Assembly: GCA_034509425.1 (NCBI GenBank)
Contig: JAVTVJ010000014.1
Coordinates: 62,001 to 126,000 of the forward strand
Reading direction: 5' to 3'
DNA: 64,000 nucleotides
DNA from: Eopsaltria australis
Lineage: Eukaryota > Chordata > Aves > Passeriformes > Petroicidae
The notes below the pieces were generated by a model. It did no database searches and was not told the DNA's origin. It worked only from the letters and a program-made list of their open reading frames with translations. The translations under genes were made by a program, and so were the position numbers. This document shows positions 9,979 through 23,112 of the stretch, one piece after another (within the stretch, counting starts at the first letter, position 1; the number at the start of each line of letters is the position of its first letter).

Positions 9979-11831
9979 ACATCTTAATACTTTTTGCTAC
10001 ATCTGCATTAAAGATGGTATTGCATATATTTGCATACAATTTACATTTAAAAGTTGGCCATGCTGTGTGCAATAATCATTTTAACAAAGTACCATTGACA
10101 GTCAATATACATATCCATGCAAAATATGTGGGGGTTATGAGAATAAGCATACAAAAACATATGGGTGCACACTGCTGTCAGTGTCAAGCAGTTTGGAGAA
10201 ATGAGGGGTTCTTTTTTAACATCATAATTTTCTTTTGTTGGAGTATTTCCCACAAAAAACCAAGAGGAGCTTAAAGATTAGAGCTCCAGCTTTAACTGCA
10301 ACCTACCTGTGCAAGACTGTGAAACTCTTTTAGTACTCCAAAACAGACCCCAAGATCTGAGCCCATACAACGTGGTATGAGTGCCATCACCAATCAGGAT
10401 GCCCAGATGTGACATTTATTCCTGGTGCTTCAGCTGTGCCCAATTTGAATTTTAATGGTAGTTAAAAATCAGATGCCTGGGAAAGTTTGAGGTTACTGTA
10501 TTTTCATTCTGGCGTGTAAAAGATAGTTTGTTTACTAATTTGTTTTCAGAAGTACTGCCAGTGGTCAATGGTTGAAAATCCTGAGGGCTTTTTGGTGTTT
10601 TCCTGTGGAAGCACACTGACTTCTTAAATTTTTCACATATCTCAAATCAGAAAATGAGTCAACCTAGTGGCAGGAAGTCAGCAAAAGAAAAAAAAAAAGG
10701 AGTTACCTTGCAGGGCAAAGAATCTGTGTGTGTTGACACTTAGGCCAAACATTCAGTCCATGAGATGCAGGCAGATTTACCTCTTGAATAGTCAATTTTT
10801 AAAACATGCCAACAGAAGTCTCTCTGTTTTACTTGGCAAAACTCAGCTTGTTTTTTTGTTTGGGGGATCAACATTTCTCATTTCATGATTGTGATGGTGT
10901 CAAAACCTTTTTAGACTTTTTTAAGAAAAGCATGAAAAGAGCTTGAAGCCAACTGGTGCTTAGGCATGTAAAGATCAGACAGAGGCATATTCTTTTCAGA
11001 CAGACTTCAGAGCTGATCTCTGGGGTGGAAACTGGGAGTTGGACTTTCATGCTGCAGAAGAGTTGCACGAAGCAGCAGAGTCAAATGTTAATTAATGTCT
11101 CGGTGGTTAAGTAATAGGAAAAATCAAGAAGGATTAATAAAATCTTCTCATCTACAGGCAAATAGTTTCACTTCTTTGCATTTACTTATCTGTCTGCTTT
11201 CATCTGTGTAGACATCACAGGCAACTGAGGTTTGGTAAGTTGGCAAGCTGATGAATTAAGGATTCGATTTTACAATATTGAGGTTAACTGGCCTTTATTG
11301 TCTTGGTCAGGTGCTGTAGAAACTTGTGTTCCTCTGCTAGGTGGGGAGCAGAATGAATCCTCACTTTTGCAGTATTCCTAGATAAATGGAAAGGGTTTCT
11401 AAATCATGCAGTGTGTTAAACTTGGTGTCACGAGTTTCTCCAGTCTGTTTCCTCTGCAAATTGAGCACAATTGAACTCCTCAGAGAAGCTCTGAGCTTGA
11501 CCTACTGTTCCTATAGCAGTGTGTAATTGGCTGAGCCAGTTCAGCACCATATCTGCCCTTATCAAGCTGGGCTGTTAACACTGGGTTAACCACTGTGATA
11601 CTGGTGTAACTAACTGGGGATGACAATTGCCGTGTGCAGTTTAATCAACTGTGATTCTGTCTATACAGTGCCTTTATAAAATCCAATAAGATTTCCTGAT
11701 AATAGTCATGATAATGCTGACAATAAGTACTTTGGATTGTCAGTGATGTGAAGGTTTACATCTTAAAAAGTACGTGGGAGTGAAGATTTGTGGCATGGTA
11801 AATACTTCAGAAATACTGAAGTTAAGGATTT

Positions 11832-11930
11832 TGGCCTCTTTAGACCTTGGTGGTTTCCTGTGCCCTTCTCTGTGCTGGGCTTCAGTTTCCCTGCAGATGA
11901 TACAGCACCTGCATGAGGTGTGTGATACCT
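11832..11930 (+). mobile_element. MIR-like SINE relic (degraded)
   Basis: The order GACCTTGG, CTCTGTGC, CTTCAGTTTCCCT, TGATA, ACCTGCATGAGG follows the known MIR core and 3' half (ACCTTGG, CTCTGTGCCTCAGTTTCC, GATAATAGTACC, CATGAGG). There are many substitutions and a short indel, as expected of a very old insertion. The call rests on remembered consensus order, not on an alignment. Confidence 0.4.
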
Positions 11931-13000
11931 GCTTTGCCTTTGCAAGTTTAGGACAGCACCAAGTTGTGAGCCTTGATTCGGGTCCTGGATCTCTAATGGC
12001 TCTAATCTCTTGTGGTTGTGGGAAAACTTACCTGAAAATAGCTTGGTTTAGCCCCCCCAAAAAATCCTACATTGTGTTTAAGTAATTTAATTATACATTA
12101 ACTTTGTGCTTCCTGACATTCCCAGTTTTTTTTTTTTTTAAATAACGTCACCTCATCCAAAGGAATCAAAATGCTTATTCTGAAGGGCCTCTTTTCAGAC
12201 AAAAGGCTTTTCCGTAAGGGCATTCTACACCATATGAATTCTATAAAAATAAGTTCTGAAAATTATTTTTGTATCTGCTTAGTAAAATATGAGCTTAGTT
12301 TCAAATCCCATGAACTCTGAAGTTTCCCCTCCTTAGAGAGTGCTCTTCTGAGGTAACATTTCTGCTTTTATATTTACAGACAGACATGCTAATTATCTGG
12401 ATGATGATAATGAATGTGTTGCTTATAACTCTGAGGTTTGAAAAAGCTGGAGGGTGATTGTAGATACTGCTCTTGTCTTAAATGATGAGAAACTAAAACA
12501 TGAGAGAAGAATGCAGAAAATGGAATATAAAAAATTCATGTTTTACTAATGAAAATCTTCCAGATTAAGCACAAAAAGTAGAGGGAAAAGGAAAAGAAAT
12601 TCCCATAGTAAACAAGTGAGAGGTTTGAATCCAGTGCAGAATGCTCTATGTATAATTGATGACTAGAATTTATTTTGATTGTGCTGCTCTTTTTACTTTG
12701 TAGTACTAAAGCTTAACTGCACTGTAAAATTTGTCAGGAAGGAAATGAGTGGCTTTTGGGTTTCTGTTTTTCAGTACATATAAATACCAAATCTTTGTGG
12801 TTTTTGTCACCTGGAGAGTTTTTTTTGAGGATTAGTTAACATGAGTTTGCTGTTGATACCAGCTATAAATAATTAGTTACACTGGTATTTAAAATGCTAT
12901 CCTTACAGATCAGTTTTAGCAACGCCCTGGAATCAGTTAGACCCTTCATGGTACGCAAATACTGTTTCAGACTGTCAGCAGACTTAGGCAGGTACCATGT

Positions 13001-13027
13001 ATGTGTTGATACTTCATGTGTTGATAC
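13001..13027. repeat. Short tandem duplication, unit 15 bp
   Basis: ATGTGTTGATAC occurs twice, 15 bases apart (13001-13012 and 13016-13027), with identical 12-bp cores. Confidence 0.85.
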
Positions 13028-13689
13028 ACTTTTCTGTCCTGCACATTTCTTAGTGCTGCCATGTGCCTGGGAGGATTGGAAGGATAAATTCAGACTTTAG
13101 GGTAGGATTTAAGAACAAATAGTGAATTCCCCTAAAGAGAGGAAGGTGTGATTCCCAGATGCTGCCTCAAGTTCTAAATTTTCACCATTGTATAATGGTC
13201 AAAATTAAGATGTTTGAAAGTCTTTCTATGGAAAGAATGTATGGGAGAGAAGGAGAGATCCCTTCCAAACCTCAGTTACCAAAGGATTCTTGGTTGGGGG
13301 CTGGGCTGCAGCATGGGTGCATGAGGAGAGGCCCAGAGAGCTGGATATGCTCAGCCAGCTCAGGGAAAAGGGAGATTATATTTAAAGGGAGATTTTAGGC
13401 TGGGACCTCAGTGCATTCTTCAGCTTTCTTATGGAGGTGACATTTCCTAGGTACATGCACAGCAAGAGGACAAGAGGCAGCAGGTGCACACCTGCAGGAA
13501 GGGCGATCCCTGCTCGGGATGGGAGTGCTCAAGGGACTGCAATGGGTTTTCCAGGGAAGGTGATGTGTCTCCAATCCTGAAGACTTTCAAATCCAACTGT
13601 TTGTGGATTTGGCAAGCTGAGCTAGCTTTGAATTTAGCCCAGTCGTTACTGGCCTATAACGAAATAAAATTTTCTTCTTACGGTGTTTA

Positions 13690-14110
13690 TAAATGACATG
13701 TAACGGTTTTCAATGTCACATGGCTCTTTCTGAATGAAAACCATTGCAAATTACTGGGTTTTATTTGAATTTATCACTAAACAGCCTTTGGCATTTAATA
13801 GCAAAGGAATGTTGTTGTTGTTGTAGCACATGTGCTCCCAAATGTTGGAAATATGGTGGCATCTGTTCTTTTACTGCATGTTTTAAGAATCGCTATTAAC
13901 TTTTAAAAGGCAATATTTTGAAATTGTGAGAAATTAAGCACAAAATCTCATGAATCTTTTGTACTCATTTCATGCACAGTATAGAGATCCTTTGGGAATG
14001 CTGCCATTATTTCATAATTGCATCACTTGGCTGTTACTCATTTAAACAGAGAGCCACGTTTTTCCAAAATAGTTACTCTGACCTTTGGGCAATTAACATA
14101 TGGCTTGTCA
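13690..14110. promoter_or_regulatory. AT-rich block, possible conserved non-coding element
   Basis: Balanced AT-rich sequence without interspersed repeats. It contains motifs such as TGCAAATTA (octamer-like), TTTAATAGC and ATTGCATCAC, and a (GTT)4 microsatellite at 13811-13824. It resembles enhancer-type sequence by texture only. Confidence 0.2.
13811..13824 (+). repeat. (GTT)n microsatellite
   Basis: Four and two-thirds perfect GTT units. Confidence 0.9.
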
Positions 14111-16731
14111 AAGAGGTGTTCAGCATTCCTTAGTATACTGCCTCTGATGCAGTCTGATGTGCTCTTAATACTGAAGGAAAAATTAAGTTTGTAGTGTATT
14201 CAGTCAGTCAATGCAGCATGCAGATCTCCAGGAACTGTGGATAAATGTGTCTGAGGAGTGGGACTGCAAGGCTGCATCTAGTAGAGCTGTAAAGGAAAGT
14301 AAGAGAAATCTCTGCAGTGATTTGTGCTTAAATTTATGCTCTGAAATGATAGAAGCACAGGCTAAGCTGGGAATTTGTAAAATACTTGACAGCCTGTGCA
14401 TTACCAATCAGGAAGTATTTTACAAGTCAGTTGAAATAGGGTGGTTTTGCATAGTTGTTTTCTACTATTAAATGCTTAGTGCTGAAAATTGTTCTATGTT
14501 TAATTAGGTAGATTTGGGTTCAAAACCAAATAATTTGAAAATTTAACGTGGAGAGGAAATTACTTAGGAAATTGTGTTCAGGAAATGAGAGCACTGTTGG
14601 TTTATTCCAGCTGTTGGTCACTCAGGTAAAGCTTCTGAACATTTTTTGCATTGCAAATGGACACATTGCTCCTAAAAAGTTCCGAGGGAGACAAGCTAGC
14701 AGTGTTTACAGTTCATGTGTTGATTAATCTGCCTGCTTTTATTTGTTTTCCATTCAGTTGTGCAAATTAATAAACTGGTAAACTTTCATCGTGGTCTGAC
14801 CTGCTGTATCTTTCAAAGCACTTCAGCAAATATATCAAAATGCAAAGCAACGCTGGCGAAAGAGGCCTTGTGACCAGATTCTGCCCTTGCAGAACACGAC
14901 TGTGCTCAGGACAAATGGATCCTTTGCATCTCTTAAATATACTTCTGCTCACCATGTCTTGGTATTCTCCCTGTACACCTATTTTTCTTTTACAGACTTG
15001 GAGCTTTGAAAAAGGCCTTGTATTAATTTGACATAGATTTTATCCTATTACCTAAAAAAAGACAGAGAAACTGTGGCAAAGGGAATGCATGTAGTGTTGT
15101 TCAGAATTCAACAGCACAAGGGTTTTTGCACCAGAGTTAATTTACTTGGGCTTTTTAGCCACGTTTTTGTTGTGTGCATCAGTTTTATAAAGATCGCTCT
15201 GGAGATGGCTTGAAAGAATTTTGCTTGATCCTTGCACCTTGCATTGTCCTGGGGTCTTTTCCAAGCAAATGTCCTGACTGGTGCTTGTTGAGGCATTTGC
15301 AGGTATCCAGGGTTATTCAGAAGCATAAGTAGCCTTGAGGAGGAGAAAAGGTCACAAGCTCTTGAAAAACAAGAAGGAAAAGATGTAATTTTGTGTGTTA
15401 AAATAGTGGAAGTTCTTCTTTGCCTTCATATTTTCTTTGTTAATGCATGCTGTATCTCTGGTGTTAAACAGTAAATTAATCTTTCTTCTGTCACGAAACA
15501 CTGTCAAGAGAAGTATGAATATAATAGATCATTTACATAATGGAAGAAAATAGTGGAAATAGGGAAGAAAAAAAGGTGGTTTTGTTGTGTGTTTTGAGGT
15601 GAGTGCCTGTGAGATATTCAGAAGTGTTGAAAAATTACCATGTTTTGTCCTGTGACGTCCTACAGATCCAGGGTTGTGCAGGCCCTGGGACATGGCCACG
15701 CACGCAGGGTCTGTGATCACTGAGAGTGCCCAAAGGCACGGCAGGATAAAACAGCATCAGCAAGTAACCATCGTGCGATGGGGAAACAGAGGAGGGAGAT
15801 TCTGGTCTAAAGCAGGAAAAGACATTTGTCTTGCTTCCCTTACTGATCATGTGGTGTTCCCTGCTTTGGGTCAGTGGGGTGTGATGAAAATGCATCAGGT
15901 CAGCTCGCTGGTTTGTGTGTTTGTCTGTGACAGCACCACTTCAGAAAAAGATAAAGAGACTGGCACAGCACAACAGTTTATCTCACCCCGCTGTCAGGGG
16001 CTGCATTAATTTTCTGTGCAGTGTCCCAGGGTTTCTCCTGCTTCCTTGGCCTTTGTTATCACTTGTGGCACTGAGTTCTGCCAGTTGTTCTGCGAGTTCA
16101 GCTGGATCTCCTCCTGGTCTTTCCTGTGTAAAGCATAAGCTGTTATATATTTTGTACCTTTCACAAACTGCCAGTATTTCAGAAATATTTCTATCCTATC
16201 AGATGATTTCTTTTCACATTTCATATGCCCAAATTTCTCAGGCATATGTGGTTTCTTACAGTGAGATTTCATATTGCAACTGTCATGAATTTTGGGGTTT
16301 GCTCCTGCTGCAGGTAGAAACAACCCTTGGTAAACTGTTTCTTCTGTGTGAAAAGCCTTAGAATGAGGGAATATGTTCCTTATAAGTGGTGTTATGATAC
16401 TTTCAAGTTTTTAGAGTTAAAACCAAAATGTAGAAAGAGAGCAGTCAGTACAAAGTTTGTTCCACTAGAGACTGGGGGCGTGTCTCTGGTTTCACTTCTG
16501 TCCTGCTGTCAGTGTTCTTCCTCACTGCTCTCCACTTCCTACCTTTTTTCCCTGCCCTCCCTCAACCCCCCTGTACACAGTGTGCCAGAGTTACTTCATT
16601 CTGGTCAGCCTTTCTTAAGCTTTCTGTGCATCTGAACTTAAAGAGCAAGGTTGGCTGTACCTGGAGGCCACAGTAGGTGAGGCCCATCTCTTTAGTTCAG
16701 AGAAAAATCCTGCTTCCCAATGTCTCTTTTA

Positions 16732-16754
16732 TTTTTTTTTTTTTTTTTTTTTTT
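16732..16754 (+). repeat. T23 homopolymer
   Basis: Twenty-three consecutive T bases. On the minus strand this is an A-tract that follows, and could be the tail of, sequence to its right. A minus-strand open frame ends just beside it (16759), but there is no polyadenylation hexamer within 30 bases, so a retrocopy is not supported. Confidence 0.9.
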
Positions 16755-17964
16755 GTACTCAACAGCACTTTCTCAAAAATGTCTTCCACACAAAATTAGA
16801 AGCTAAGAGGAGTGGTGTTCTATGCCAAAGGAGCAGGGGATAAAAGGACTCAGAAATCCAGGCATCTGTTAATAGCTCTGCGACCAGATTGTTACATGAC
16901 TTTGTGAAAGGCTTATAACCTGTCTCTATCTCCCTTTCTGCTACTAGAAAATGTGTAAATAATACTTTTCTCACCAGCTTAATTAGTAGATGCCCACAAT
17001 GCATGAGAAAAAAAATTGCTGTGTTTTTCAGTGTTAATTGCAGTGATGTGCCAGAAGCCCATACGCTCACCCTTCCGAGAACTGTCTGTACTGACTGCTG
17101 CCAAGTGTTTTCTTCAGGTCACAAATTTATGAAAACTCACAGCTCAATTCCTTATGTTGAATATTGCAGAAGATTTAAACAAACTACTTATCATGTCTGT
17201 ATATCTCAGGACATTAATGGTTAATCCAGCATTTGCAAAAGGTGGTCTCTTTTCTTCCATCTGGTATTACACATTATCAAAGTTAGCTTAAATTTCATTC
17301 CAGAAGGACAGCTGCTCAGATCACCAACTTACATGGAACCCCTTATACTGTTGTTAGTTTGTTGCAGGTGACATAACTGCAATTTCTTATGCAGTTAAGC
17401 ATATTTGTTCATTAAATTTCCATTTTGAGTGTATCATTTGAGGTGGATCTGTCAGTTGTCAGAAATCTGCCGGATTTGTGATCCTCATTGGTCTATAAAT
17501 GTGTCTTTGTGTCATCTACATTACACCCCTAGCCAAAAGCTCCTGAGGTGTAGATTGTATCCTGGTAGGGGGACAGCAGGCAGGTGGCCATGGCTGACAC
17601 AAGTGTCATTGGTGGCATTGACTTGAGCTCCTGTATTAGGGCAGGAAATGTGCCTTTTTCTAACCCTTCCCTTTGCTGTTGTTGAATGGTACTTTTCATC
17701 ATAAAGCATCATTCCACCTTAGCACACCCTCCCTTTCACACCACTCTCTGTTTCTGCTTTGGGAATATAAGTGCATGTATTTGGATCCCCATAGGTATTC
17801 AGGGCTCAGCAGGTACCACCTATGGGAAGCAGAGGAAGTACCTATGTAAGTAATAATTATGGGTGTTTACTCTCTGTTTCCCAGTGTCTCTTCTTGGATC
17901 TTCTCATGGAGAGCTTTGCTAATGCAGCAAGGTATGGCTGTTTCCCTTGCTGCTGCTACACCTG

Positions 17965-17979
17965 CCTTCAGGGGGCGGC
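17965..17979 (+). promoter_or_regulatory. Weaker CTCF-like motif
   Basis: CCTTCAGGGGGCGGC fits the CTCF core except for T at the third and fourth positions. It is in forward orientation, in a non-CpG-island setting. Confidence 0.35.
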
Positions 17980-20160
17980 AGGTTTCCTGACTAGGTGAAT
18001 AAAATAGGAAGGTGGAGAAGGGATTGTCAGATGTTCCAGGGTGCTCTACCAATACAGAAGTCAAGAAAGACACAAATTAATATAGCGGAGAAAACCAGTG
18101 GAGATTGCTGTAATCCTTGTGTCATCATTTTGAGAATAATGTTTTGAGTTTCAAGCCGAAGACTTTGTCACTGGTAATGGAGGAGGAGACCAGAGTGATG
18201 ATCTAATAACTCCTGTCTAAGGTGGAGACAATTCTTGCTTTGCACATTCAGAGGAGGAGGAAGAATAGCATTGCTGATATTCCCCAGGTGCTAACCAGGG
18301 GTAGAAGTGGTGTCTTTTTATGGCAACCACTATATATAGGATTTCCCTATACTAAAAAAAATGTAGCAGGGGCTGTACTAGGTCAAATCAAGCCCAGTAT
18401 CCTGTCTCAAACAGTAACCATATGTCTAAGCCACTTAATATCAAATCAGACATGGCAGTTTTAAATTCAGTATGAGCTTTTGGAGGAAATGGAATCTTCC
18501 TTCCTTTTTATGAAACCATTCCTCTATTTCCTTCTCTGTGTATTCTTTTAGCACACTCAGAAGCTCTGATATTCAAGATGAAATTAACAGGATTCCCCCT
18601 GCTGTTCCTACTGAATTCAGTTAATATAATGAGTTTATTGTTAAATTAAACAAAGTAAAGCCTGCCATGTCACAGAAATACCACTGAGATACCATAATTT
18701 CCACCCAATAGCCAGTGTCTGTACTATAGGGTAATGACTTAAACAGTGGAGAGTATGTGTCTGTCAGACAATGTTAAGTATTTTTCGTAAGAACTTTGGA
18801 CACATAATCAGTCAGGAAAACAATGCGCCTGTGACATTAAAGTCAATAATTTTATCTCTAGTACAGTAAATTAATTTCCATGGGGCTTTCTTACTTTGCC
18901 TGTGTATGCTTAAAAATTCAGAAGGTGTTTTCATGACTCATATAATGTGCATTGTCTTACTGCTTGCTGAACCCAAATACTTTTGAAGAGCTGTGGCTCA
19001 GACTGCTGGCTCAGTGGAACATTCCCTGTGATGTTTATGGTAACACAGAAAAGTTCTGGAAGGAGTTGGGTCACACCTGGCAGCACCATCCACTGCCGTC
19101 CCTACTTGTTCACATCTCTACTTTTGAATTCTTTTCTACACCTCTGCAGTTCTATCATAAGGAAGTTTTGTCTTTTTTAAATTAGATTGTTTTGTTCTAC
19201 CGTCTGTTACTTCTCTGCCCACAATGTTCATTATCCAGAAGTTCTGTTATGGTTTTTATTTTGCATGTTCACGTCTCCTTTTGTGGCCAAATTCAAAAGC
19301 CAGCTACAAACAAGATGTTTGTGTGTTCTCATGTTGATTCAAGTATCCAGAGCCCTGAGGTCATAGGACACTGATATCCATCAGTGACTGCTGGATTTGT
19401 ACCAAGAGACTGTCACTGCTCAACATTATAATTGGTTGTCTCTTAATTTAATTTTACACACTTGTATTCTTCTCCCCCCACTCCCCCCACTGTTTCCTGT
19501 GATATGCCTGCAAGAACTGCAAAAATTTTTGGCCTTGGGACTTGTTCAGACCTGGAAAAAATGCAAGATTTAGTTTTGCTGTTTGTTGTACTTGGTTCTG
19601 ATCTCAAAATGAGACAGGCCTAGTTGTGGGTTTGTAGGCTTGTTTACATTTTGAGAGGATTGTAGGGCTTGGATTTTGGGCCATCACTAATTGAAATCCC
19701 ATTAAATGTAATGCCTGCTTTTGATGAATTTAGGCTGTTGTTTGGTTGGTAACTTAACTCTGAGACGTGGGGCTTTGGCACCAGAACCTGAGGTGATTGC
19801 ATAAGCCCCTCTGAAATGAAACTGCTGAGTTACTGCTCATGCTTGCTCTTACATGGGAGTTTATTTAACGTTTGGAGACTAATGTGTAGCTAATGTCATT
19901 ACCAGTCTTTCAGGCTTTATTTTTATAAAATACTAAAAACTTCCCCACTCAAGGACTACTTATAGAAAGTTATTTTTCTTTCCTGTAAAAGTCCTCTGCA
20001 GGTTTCTTGTGTTTTACAATTTTCCACCAGTCGAGTGGCACAAACATACTATCTCTTAACACTAGAGGCTTGCTATTCCAGCTGAAAAATTATTTGAAAC
20101 ATTAACAGTGATACAGGAAGTTGCTTTTCCAGTCTCCTAAGTGTTTCTAAATCTTTGACA

Positions 20161-20445
20161 GATTTTTTTTTTTTAATTCTTACCTCTCTTGCTCTCCCCA
20201 GAAATCCATGCTTGTGACGGTCTTTGCAATCAAGGCCTGTTTAGATTTTGCTCATGAAACCAAGTGTGAAATCTATGGCCACAAGCCAATCCCTGTCCCA
20301 CAAGGCTGAGACTGCTGAAGTGTTCCCGGAAGCTCAAAGAAAATTAAAGAGGAGAACAAGCCTGTATATTCATAAAAGTAGATCTCTGAATGAATTACTC
20401 TTGTTTAAGAATGGGTTATTTGCAGGTCATTTCCAAGTGGTTTAA
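20161..20445 (+). CDS. Candidate exon after a strong splice acceptor, unknown product
   Basis: A T12 run plus CTCTCTTGCTCTCCCCAG (ending at 20201) is an excellent acceptor. Two readings follow. From the acceptor at phase 0, 35 codons read KSMLVTVFAIKACLDFAHET and onward to a TGA near 20307, which would suit a terminal exon. A second frame opens after a stop at 20242-20244, has its first ATG at 20254, and runs to TAA at 20443 with a basic stretch (KLKRRTSLYIHKSRSLNEL). GCAG|GTCATT at 20425/20426 is a possible but weak donor. No AATAAA follows closely. I recognise neither peptide; a decoy acceptor in an intron is the main alternative. Confidence 0.2.
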
Positions 20446-21309
20446 ATCTTGCCTGTGAGGTTCTCTTCTCCCCTTGACAGGTTCAGCACTGTTGAGAGTA
20501 GAGTGTGCAGAGTTGGAAACCTGGGGCTTCTCTTGCTGTCTTGGTCACTGATCTGCTGGGTGGCCAAGGGTGCATCATCTAACCTGGATTTATCTCGGTC
20601 CCCACATGACGTGGTATTCTGTAATATGTGAAGATCACTTGTTGGGAGTAGAAGCTGGCTTGCACCATGGTGATTTGGAGTGTAAGGTTAAAATCACAAG
20701 TGCATGACAAATTGCAGTAACTCACAGAAATTTATGTGGCATCCCCAAAGGAGCTTTGACTCCATTTGGAATACTAGATGTTTTGTCTTAAAAGTAGTAT
20801 TGTAAATTCTTTGAGACAGACATTCAGTTACACTGGTACAGTGATTAGCTCCAGTGCAGCCTTGGCATGTTACCATTAGTAAATAAGTTCTTTAGGGGCA
20901 GATCTCCAAATAAGAGGGTCCTGAGCATTCAGGTCAACAGGAAAGGTAATATGGAGAATTTTACAGTATCTTAGTGGTGAGAGATTCAATTATGTATTAT
21001 TTTTCTCGAAAACTTTCTCACCAGACCAAGTCTATCAAATAGCCTTGCCAAATTCCTTGCTATTGCCATGGAAATCATACTGTTTTATTGCTTGAAAATA
21101 GCATACTCCATTACGTGTGATGATATGAGTGTTTACAGAGGAAACCACAAAGCAGTCTGAAAACAGAAGGAAGTTTGGAGTAGGGAATGTTTTACGAGAA
21201 GCCTTGGAGCGTGGATGCTGGTCTGCTGACCTGCCTAGGCCTGTCATTCTGTACATGCAGCTACTTTTCTCTTAGTGAAGTTTGGCCCTTGAAAGAAACT
21301 TTCTTGGCC

Positions 21310-21333
21310 CTGTGGTTATTTCTGTGGTTATTC
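21310..21333. repeat. Tandem duplication, unit 12 bp
   Basis: CTGTGGTTATTT is followed directly by CTGTGGTTATTC: two copies with one mismatch. Confidence 0.85.
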
Positions 21334-22385
21334 AGAAGTGGTCAGCAGGCCCCAGGCTGTTTCCTCTTTGAGCGGAAATGTCAGGTCCTTTCTCTCAGGA
21401 TTTAAGGAGTTTGGTTCTTTTTTTTTGTCCTTGGTCCTCCTCAATTCCTTCTATGTTTTTTTTCTTTCAAGCTTTCTTGCTCAGCACTTGACAAGGATTA
21501 CTCTGTGTGGCTCCTTTTACTGTGGAATTAGAAAATTAGCAAAAGATGATGTTCTTTTTCCTAAGACTTTGTAGGGAAGGGTGGGTGAACAGCACTAATA
21601 TGGTGGTGGTTGTTATTTATACCTTCTTTGTGGGCGTTACGTGTTTGTTTTTCTTCCCCCAGGGATAAAAAGTAGTAGCTGAAGCAGGTGAAATATTTGA
21701 GGGAGAAAACTGTCTCAGTGAATGTGCTGCTTGGAAAGGGAAGTAGACATAGGGACAAGCATGGACTGTTCTTCACACACCATTCCCTCACAGGAGGCCC
21801 TTAGCTCAACTGAGGAGAGACAGACGAGAGCTCTGGAGCCAAACTGGGATTCCTGGCAAACATCAGAGCAGGCTGAAAATACCACTTCGAGTTAGACACA
21901 GTGATACAGTTGGAGGTGTGACAACCCACACAGATCAGTTTGAGCAACTGTGCTGGGGAAAAGCATTGGGTTTATCTACTGTTAAATAAGACAACATGTC
22001 TAGCTCTGAGATAGGAGGAAGGATGGAATTGGCATGGGGAGCAGAGGGCATGAAAAAGAAGAAAATCCTCTCCAAGGTCACCTTTTACCACAGGGATGGG
22101 AAACTGAAGAGGACTTTCTTGCTGCTTTTGATGGCTAAAAGCTGCTGCAAACCTGGCAAATCTCTCAGGAATGGTTCAGGAAGATCTGCTGCCATACCTG
22201 AGGCAGACAGTCATTTATCTGAGATGCAGTGCTCTGACTGCTAACAACCAGCTCAAATTGGCTTATTTTTTCACAATTGTCACAGAGCCAGCCACATTGT
22301 CTCAGCTGTGTGTCTCTGAACAGGGAAGTACAAACCCAGAAAAAGTTTTGAAATCATTATTCTTACGTGTTTCTTCTCCTCTCAT

Positions 22386-22426
22386 CTTGTCCTTTTCCTT
22401 TTTTCTTTCTCTTTTCTTTCCTTCAG
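22386..22426 (+). repeat. Pyrimidine tract ending in TTCAG
   Basis: About 38 C/T bases, broken only by single bases, run into CAG at 22424-22426. It is acceptor-like in form, but no matching downstream donor with a convincing open frame was found. Confidence 0.6.
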
Positions 22427-23039
22427 CTGTGTTTATAACCCTCCTTTCCTTTGTTACTTTGAAAACTTGGACTTTTCCCAGTCTCTTCTCCTACAGGGAG
22501 ATGCTCTGTCCTGACAGTGTCGTGTTGTAATATCCACCGATAATGACCTGAAATTACCTAACTCTTACATACTCTAAATCCCAGTGGAGCCCTTGCTAAA
22601 GTCTAATATCCTTTTGGCACCAAAGCTGGTTTTCTACTGGAGTTGAAGGGAAGGATGAGTTAAAGTGGCTGATGAAGCACTCCCTTTTGGGGTGGTGATG
22701 ATTGAGTTATAAGTCTCACAAACACCTTAGTCTCCTTCTTCCCACAAAGGTGTTTCTGTCAGGGTCTACGCAAGAAAAAATTCTACCAAGACTGTCAACA
22801 AAGTTCTGCTTGAGCTGTGTGGGATGTTACCAGTAAGGACCAACGCTGCTCTGACACCTTCACCTGCCAAGCACCTTGTTGTCTTCTAGGTCTGGGGTTC
22901 ATAGCAACTGGCTTCTGGTTTGTACCCAAAGAGTAAGTCTGTCACTGAAAGTCTATGTGTCACATTTCCACCACATGGTACTACCAGGGATGCAGTTGCA
23001 GGTGTTTGCACATCACTTCATGATAGGTACAGGTGTTTT

Positions 23040-23112
23040 CAAAGATCTCATCAAATTAGGTGACTTGTCCCAGGTCAGCCAGCAGATTAGAAACAAAGCC
23101 TGGAATCCTATA
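23040..23112 (-). mobile_element. MIR-like SINE relic, minus orientation
   Basis: GGTGACTTGTCCCAGGTCAG, then CCAGCAGATTAG and AAAGCCTGGAATCC, follows the complement of the MIR core (AAGTAACTTGCCCAAGGTCAC, CAGCTAGTAAG, AGAGCCGGGATTCGAA) in the right order and spacing. The insertion is old and substituted. Confidence 0.5.

Larger units (their letters stand above)
6020..20160. other. Non-coding AT-rich block
   Basis: No supported exon. It holds enhancer-like AT-rich stretches at 6940-7560 and 13690-14110, a palindrome at 9957-9978, T runs at 9585-9600 and 16732-16754, a MIR-like relic at 11832-11930 and a CTCF-like motif at 17965-17979. Isolated strong acceptors occur at 6882, 12774 and 14758 without convincing coding sequence after them. 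The interval 16755-17225 has few stops in two opposed frames, but neither has good splice borders. Confidence 0.55.

Noticed and set aside
11190..11240. Possible 23-bp microexon before TTTG|GTAAGTTGG
   Set aside because: The upstream acceptor is only moderate and no neighbouring exon is visible.
16755..17225. Opposed open frames and a T23 run suggesting a retrocopy
   Set aside because: There is no polyadenylation hexamer near the A-tract, no target-site duplication that I could see, and no recognised parent gene.
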